A stretch of DNA of 6,724 bases from Mycobacteriaceae bacterium (GTDB lineage: Bacteria; Actinomycetota; Actinomycetes; Mycobacteriales; Mycobacteriaceae). This document shows, in pieces, positions 3,986 through 6,724 of this stretch (position 1 is the first letter of the stretch; each line of letters starts with the position of its first letter). The stretch lies in assembly GCA_019242135.1 (NCBI GenBank), contig JAFAWC010000713.1, positions 1 through 6,724 of the forward strand, given 5' to 3'. Position numbers and translations under genes: made by a program. The notes under the pieces are model-generated. The model made no database searches. It saw nothing but the letters and a program-made list of their open reading frames with translations, and was not told the DNA's origin.

Positions 3986-5981
3986 GCCGGAGTCTGGACC
4001 GCACGACCACGGCGTAGCCGACAAACAGCACCCCGAGCATGGCGATATCGAAAAACCATGCCGATGCGGAGTGTTTCCAATGCGAATCGTTCGGCACCGC
4101 CTGCGCCACGTTACTCAGATCGGTTGTCGATGCGGTCGCGGCCAAGCCCCACCGGGCGGGCGTGAGCCAGGAGGGCGGGTCAAGCACCAGCCGGTCGGTC
4201 ACCGGGATCATGCCGCCCGCGAGCACCAGCTGCACCATCAACGTCACCACCATCAGCAGCAGGACCTGATTACTGTTGTGCGCCAACACTGAAACCAAAA
4301 GACCCAGCATCGTCGCCACCAGACACGTCGCCGCGACACCGACGAACAACTCCACCACGGGACTGCCCAACGCTGCGGCGCCCGGCGGCGGCGGCTTGCC
4401 GATCGCGGGCGCCGTCACGATCAAAACCAGCACCGCCGACTGGATCACCGCAGCCGCGCCGAACACCGCGACCTTCGCGAGCAGATACGCCGTGGCCGAC
4501 AACCCGACGGCCTGCTCGCGGCGGAAAATGGTGCGTTCACCGACCAATTCGCGCACCGTCAGCGCTGTCCCCATGAACACCGCACCGAAGTTCAGCAACA
4601 CCACGATCTGCTTGGGTTCGTTCGGAGAGGCACTGCCGGCGGGCGGCTTGCCGAAACCGGCGTGACCGGCCACCGCCAACGGCAGCAGACCGACGATGAA
4701 CGGCAGCAACACCAGGAACACGAAGTAACCGCGGTCGGCGACGAGCAGCTGCACCTGGCGGCGCGCGACCGTCGAGAACTGCCGCCACACGCTGGTGTGC
4801 ACCGGTTCGCCCACGTCGACGGGCTTTTCGGGGGTAGTGAGGACAGGGGCCTCGGCCAGCCGCTCGGAGTGGTCGAGAAATCGTTGTTGGGCCGCAGCGG
4901 GATCCGCGCGGACGTCGGTGAAGATGTCAGCCCAATCGGTGGTGCCCATCATTGGTCCGATCTCAGCGGCTGGTCCGCAGAAGGCGGTTTTCCCGCCGGG
5001 TGCCAGCAGCAACACCTGATCGCAGACGTCCAGGAACATCAACGAATGCGTCACCACCACGACCACCCGGCCCGCGTCGGCAAGCTGACGCAGCATCGTC
5101 ATCACCTGCAGGTCCAGCGCGGGGTCCAGTCCCGACGTGGGCTCATCGAGCACCAGCAGCGACGGAGAAGTCAACAGTTCCAACGCAACCGACGCGCGTT
5201 TGCGCTGCCCGCCCGACAGCTTGTCGATACGGGTGTCGGCATGGGCCGTCAATTCAAGTTCGTCGAGCACCCGCGCGATCACCAGCTGGCGATCGGGTTT
5301 TGTGGTGTCGGGCGGCATCCGCAGTTTCGCCGCGAAACGCAATGCTTGATTGATCGTCAGCGAAGGATGCACGACATCGTCTTGCGGCACCATGCCGAAC
5401 CGGCTGCGCAACGACGCGTATTCGGTAGCAAGGTCGTGCCCATCGAACGACACCGCGCCCTCGGACGGGCGGGTGGTCCCGACGAGCACCCCCGCGAGGG
5501 TGGACTTGCCCGAGCCGGACGGACCGACCACCGCCGTGAGCGTGCTGGGCCGCGCGGAGAACGAAACGCGGTCCAGAAGCGTGCCCGCGCGATCGACCCG
5601 CACGCTGATGCCGCGCACCTGCAGCCCGCCGGTTCTGGTCGGTTGGGCACGGCGGCGGAGCTTGCCGTTGGCGAAGACCAGGTCGACGTTGCCGATCGTG
5701 ACGAGGTCGTTGTCGCCGAGCACCGCGTCCTTGACGCGGCGGCCGTTGACGAAGGTGCCGTTGATGCTGTTGGCGTCCCAGATCTGAACGCCGTGCGGCG
5801 ACGGCACCAAGACGGCGTGGTAGCGCGAGGCCAGCACGTCGGGAACGACGAGATCATTGTCCGGGGCGCGGCCGATCCTGGTAGAGCCCGGCGGCGCCGT
5901 CACCGACGCGCCGGTCCAGCGTGCGCGCAGCAGGGTGGCGGCAAGGTTGCGTACTTCATGGGGCGGCGGTGGCCGCGTCAT
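3975..5981 (-). CDS. FHA-ABC half transporter with C-terminal membrane domain (Rv1747-like)
   Basis: Cytoplasmic-membrane ABCG-like half transporter of 668 residues; positions below count from GTG 5987, two codons earlier. An FHA domain fills about 32-108 (GR at 39-40, SRYH at 54-57, NGTFVNG at 76-82) and should bind phosphothreonine. The ATPase follows: Walker A GPSGSGKST (155-163), Q-loop Q202, LSGGQ (257-261), Walker B LLVLDEP (277-283) and switch H314. An ABC2-type membrane domain (about 400-665) has six hydrophobic segments. Rv1747 is similar, but has two FHA domains, about 865 residues and a pknF neighbour; it is linked to export of cell-envelope lipids or glycolipids. This protein has one FHA domain and no kinase in view. 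I chose ATG 5981, since TAGATT lies 7 nt before it. The neighbouring phosphatidyltransferase suggests a lipid-related substrate, but this is inference. Confidence 0.93.
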   Translation of the reverse strand: MTRPPPPHEVRNLAATLLRARWTGASVTAPPGSTRIGRAPDNDLVVPDVLASRYHAVLVPSPHGVQIWDANSINGTFVNGRRVKDAVLGDNDLVTIGNVDLVFANGKLRRRAQPTRTGGLQVRGISVRVDRAGTLLDRVSFSARPSTLTAVVGPSGSGKSTLAGVLVGTTRPSEGAVSFDGHDLATEYASLRSRFGMVPQDDVVHPSLTINQALRFAAKLRMPPDTTKPDRQLVIARVLDELELTAHADTRIDKLSGGQRKRASVALELLTSPSLLVLDEPTSGLDPALDLQVMTMLRQLADAGRVVVVVTHSLMFLDVCDQVLLLAPGGKTAFCGPAAEIGPMMGTTDWADIFTDVRADPAAAQQRFLDHSERLAEAPVLTTPEKPVDVGEPVHTSVWRQFSTVARRQVQLLVADRGYFVFLVLLPFIVGLLPLAVAGHAGFGKPPAGSASPNEPKQIVVLLNFGAVFMGTALTVRELVGERTIFRREQAVGLSATAYLLAKVAVFGAAAVIQSAVLVLIVTAPAIGKPPPPGAAALGSPVVELFVGVAATCLVATMLGLLVSVLAHNSNQVLLLMVVTLMVQLVLAGGMIPVTDRLVLDPPSWLTPARWGLAATASTTDLSNVAQAVPNDSHWKHSASAWFFDIAMLGVLFVGYAVVVRSRLRLRR

Positions 5982-5988
5982 CCGCACA

Positions 5989-5994
5989 AATCTA
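5989..5994 (-). promoter_or_regulatory. -10 element for leaderless transcription of the FHA-ABC gene
   Basis: TAGATT on the minus strand, then 7 nt, then ATG 5981. The TANNNT form and the distance match mycobacterial leaderless starts. A start at GTG 5987 would leave only one base after the hexamer and could not be leaderless from this -10. Confidence 0.5.
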
Positions 5995-5997
5995 TCG

Positions 5998-6009
5998 GTG
6001 AAGCCTCAC
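5998..6009. promoter_or_regulatory. Near-palindrome in the divergent promoter region
   Basis: GTGAAGCCTCAC pairs in 10 of 12 positions (GTGA/TCAC arms). It sits immediately upstream of the transporter -10 and before the leader of the gene at 6110. It could be an operator for either gene; no family is suggested. Confidence 0.25.
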
Positions 6010-6016
6010 AAATCTC

Positions 6017-6097
6017 CCAAGAATCCTTCAAGGACACCTGTACAAACTCGTGCTACCGACCCCCGGACCGGGGCAGCCATCAGGCGAACCACGAGGA
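6017..6097 (+). repeat. Leader copy B, shared with the leader of the truncated gene
   Basis: CCAAGAATC (6017-6025), AAGGAC (6030-6035), ACTCGT (6046-6051) and CGACC (6057-6061) repeat the order and spacing seen at 3722-3766. CACGAGGA (6090-6097) is also shared, but here 28 nt separate it from CGACC, against 2 nt in copy A. The extra segment carries a GC hairpin. Confidence 0.6.
6061..6073 (+). other. GC hairpin in the leader of the phosphatidyltransferase-like gene
   Basis: CCCCG-GAC-CGGGG forms a perfect 5-bp stem with a 3-nt loop, 36 nt before the start codon. It lies in the segment absent from the truncated copy's leader. No T tract follows. It may affect the mRNA leader, or be incidental. 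Confidence 0.35.
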
Positions 6098-6109
6098 CGA
6101 GAGAGATCG

Positions 6110-6724
6110 ATGGACGGGCTTTACGCGCTGAAACCCTGGTACACCCGCAGGCTGCAGTTATTCGTCGATCGTGCCGTGGTCCAGGGCACGTCACCGGACA
6201 CGTTCACCGTCATCGGCATGGTGGGTGCGACGGCCGCAGCGGCCAGCATCGCGGCGGGCTGGTGGATCCCCGCGGTGCCGTTACTCGGGGTGCGACTCGC
6301 CGGCGCGAACCTCGACGGCGCGGTCGCGCGAGCCCGCGACGTGCGCCGGCCATGGGGATTCGTGCTCAACGAGATCGGCGACCGGGCCTCGGATCTGCTG
6401 GTGTTCGCGGGATTGGCGGTCTGGGCCGCCTACCAGGGCGGTCCGGTCGGACACTGGCTGTCGTGGCCGGTGATGTGGGTGCTGGTGGCTGCACTGGCAG
6501 CCATGCTGCCGACGTTCGCCTCGCTAGCGGCCGCGGGAGCGGGTGCGAGCCGGCGCAACGGCGGCCCGTTCGGTAAGACCGAGCGTTGCCTGGCCATCGC
6601 CGTTGCCGCCGCAGCACCGGCGGTGATCGGGTGGGCGTGCGCAATGATTGCTGTCGGATCACTGTTGACCGCAGGCGCCCGGCTGGCCGGCGCACATCGG
6701 GAACTGGCGGCGACCTCTGCGTCG
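6110..6724 (+). CDS. CDP-alcohol phosphatidyltransferase-like membrane protein (3' end outside window)
   Basis: The 205 codons present run off the right edge. The family joins a CDP-activated alcohol such as CDP-diacylglycerol to an alcohol acceptor in phospholipid synthesis, inside the membrane. The family motif is D-x2-DG-x2-AR-x8-G-x3-D-x3-D. Here residues 66-91 give A66, D69G70, A73R74, G83, N87 and D91, so the first Asp is Ala and the third is Asn. NEIGDRASD follows, and I recall an Asn-Glu form in a divergent subgroup of the family. A GKTER segment (155-159) in the loop before later helices also fits. About five hydrophobic segments are visible. ATG 6110 has GAGAGA just upstream. It is divergent from the FHA-ABC gene. 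The substrate is unknown, and the two changed Asp positions leave activity uncertain. Confidence 0.82.
   Translation, partial: MDGLYALKPWYTRRLQLFVDRAVVQGTSPDTFTVIGMVGATAAAASIAAGWWIPAVPLLGVRLAGANLDGAVARARDVRRPWGFVLNEIGDRASDLLVFAGLAVWAAYQGGPVGHWLSWPVMWVLVAALAAMLPTFASLAAAGAGASRRNGGPFGKTERCLAIAVAAAAPAVIGWACAMIAVGSLLTAGARLAGAHRELAATSAS

Noticed and set aside
4662..6131. 489-codon plus-strand open frame
   Set aside because: It lies antisense to the FHA-ABC gene, whose domains and motifs are all clear. The product is rich in Arg, His and Gln with no recognisable motif, as usual for shadows in high-GC DNA.

Overview
The window is high-GC actinobacterial DNA, most likely from a mycobacterium (Mycobacterium sensu lato). 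The clues are a KmtR-type ArsR regulator with all five known metal-ligand positions conserved, a secreted cutinase-like (Culp) protein, an FHA-ABC half transporter of the Rv1747 type, and two genes whose -10 hexamers sit 6-7 nt before the start codon, as in mycobacterial leaderless transcripts. The assignment rests on recognition of families, not on a search.

Left part (1-2540), a nickel/cobalt homeostasis cluster. A NicT-type Ni/Co permease (129-1259, minus) is divergent from a Fur-family regulator (1396-1848, plus). The 136-nt gap between them carries a Nur-box-like inverted repeat (TTGCCA-N5-TCGCAA) and a second short palindrome overlapping a TTGACA hexamer. Convergent with the Fur gene is a 66-residue protein that is 35% histidine (1876-2076, minus). 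Upstream of it, on the same strand, lies kmtR (2146-2526). A 12-bp element (TGCATTCAWWCG) occurs both at the kmtR start and just upstream of the His-rich gene. The inferred picture is a uptake permease, a Ni-type Fur repressor, a metal-buffering peptide and a Ni/Co-sensing derepressor in one place.

Middle part (2611-3790). A secreted cutinase-like serine esterase (2611-3519, minus) has a Pro/Ala/Ser repeat tail and a short Cys-containing C-terminus. Upstream of it is 271 nt without a convincing intact gene, ending in the leader of the next feature.

Right part (3722-6724), a membrane-lipid or export locus. An FHA-ABC-transmembrane half transporter (3975-5981, minus) is divergent from a CDP-alcohol phosphatidyltransferase-like gene (6110 to the right edge, plus, incomplete). 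On the far side of the transporter is a 64-codon open frame (3791-3985, plus). It is a truncated paralogue of that second gene's N-terminus, 27 of 50 residues identical without gaps. The two copies also share a leader of about 45 nt in which four blocks are kept at identical spacing. The transporter is therefore bracketed by two direct copies of [leader + N-terminus], one of them broken off before the catalytic motif. This is the least expected structure in the window, together with the His-rich peptide and its candidate operators.

No tRNA, rRNA, CRISPR array, insertion sequence or phage gene was seen.
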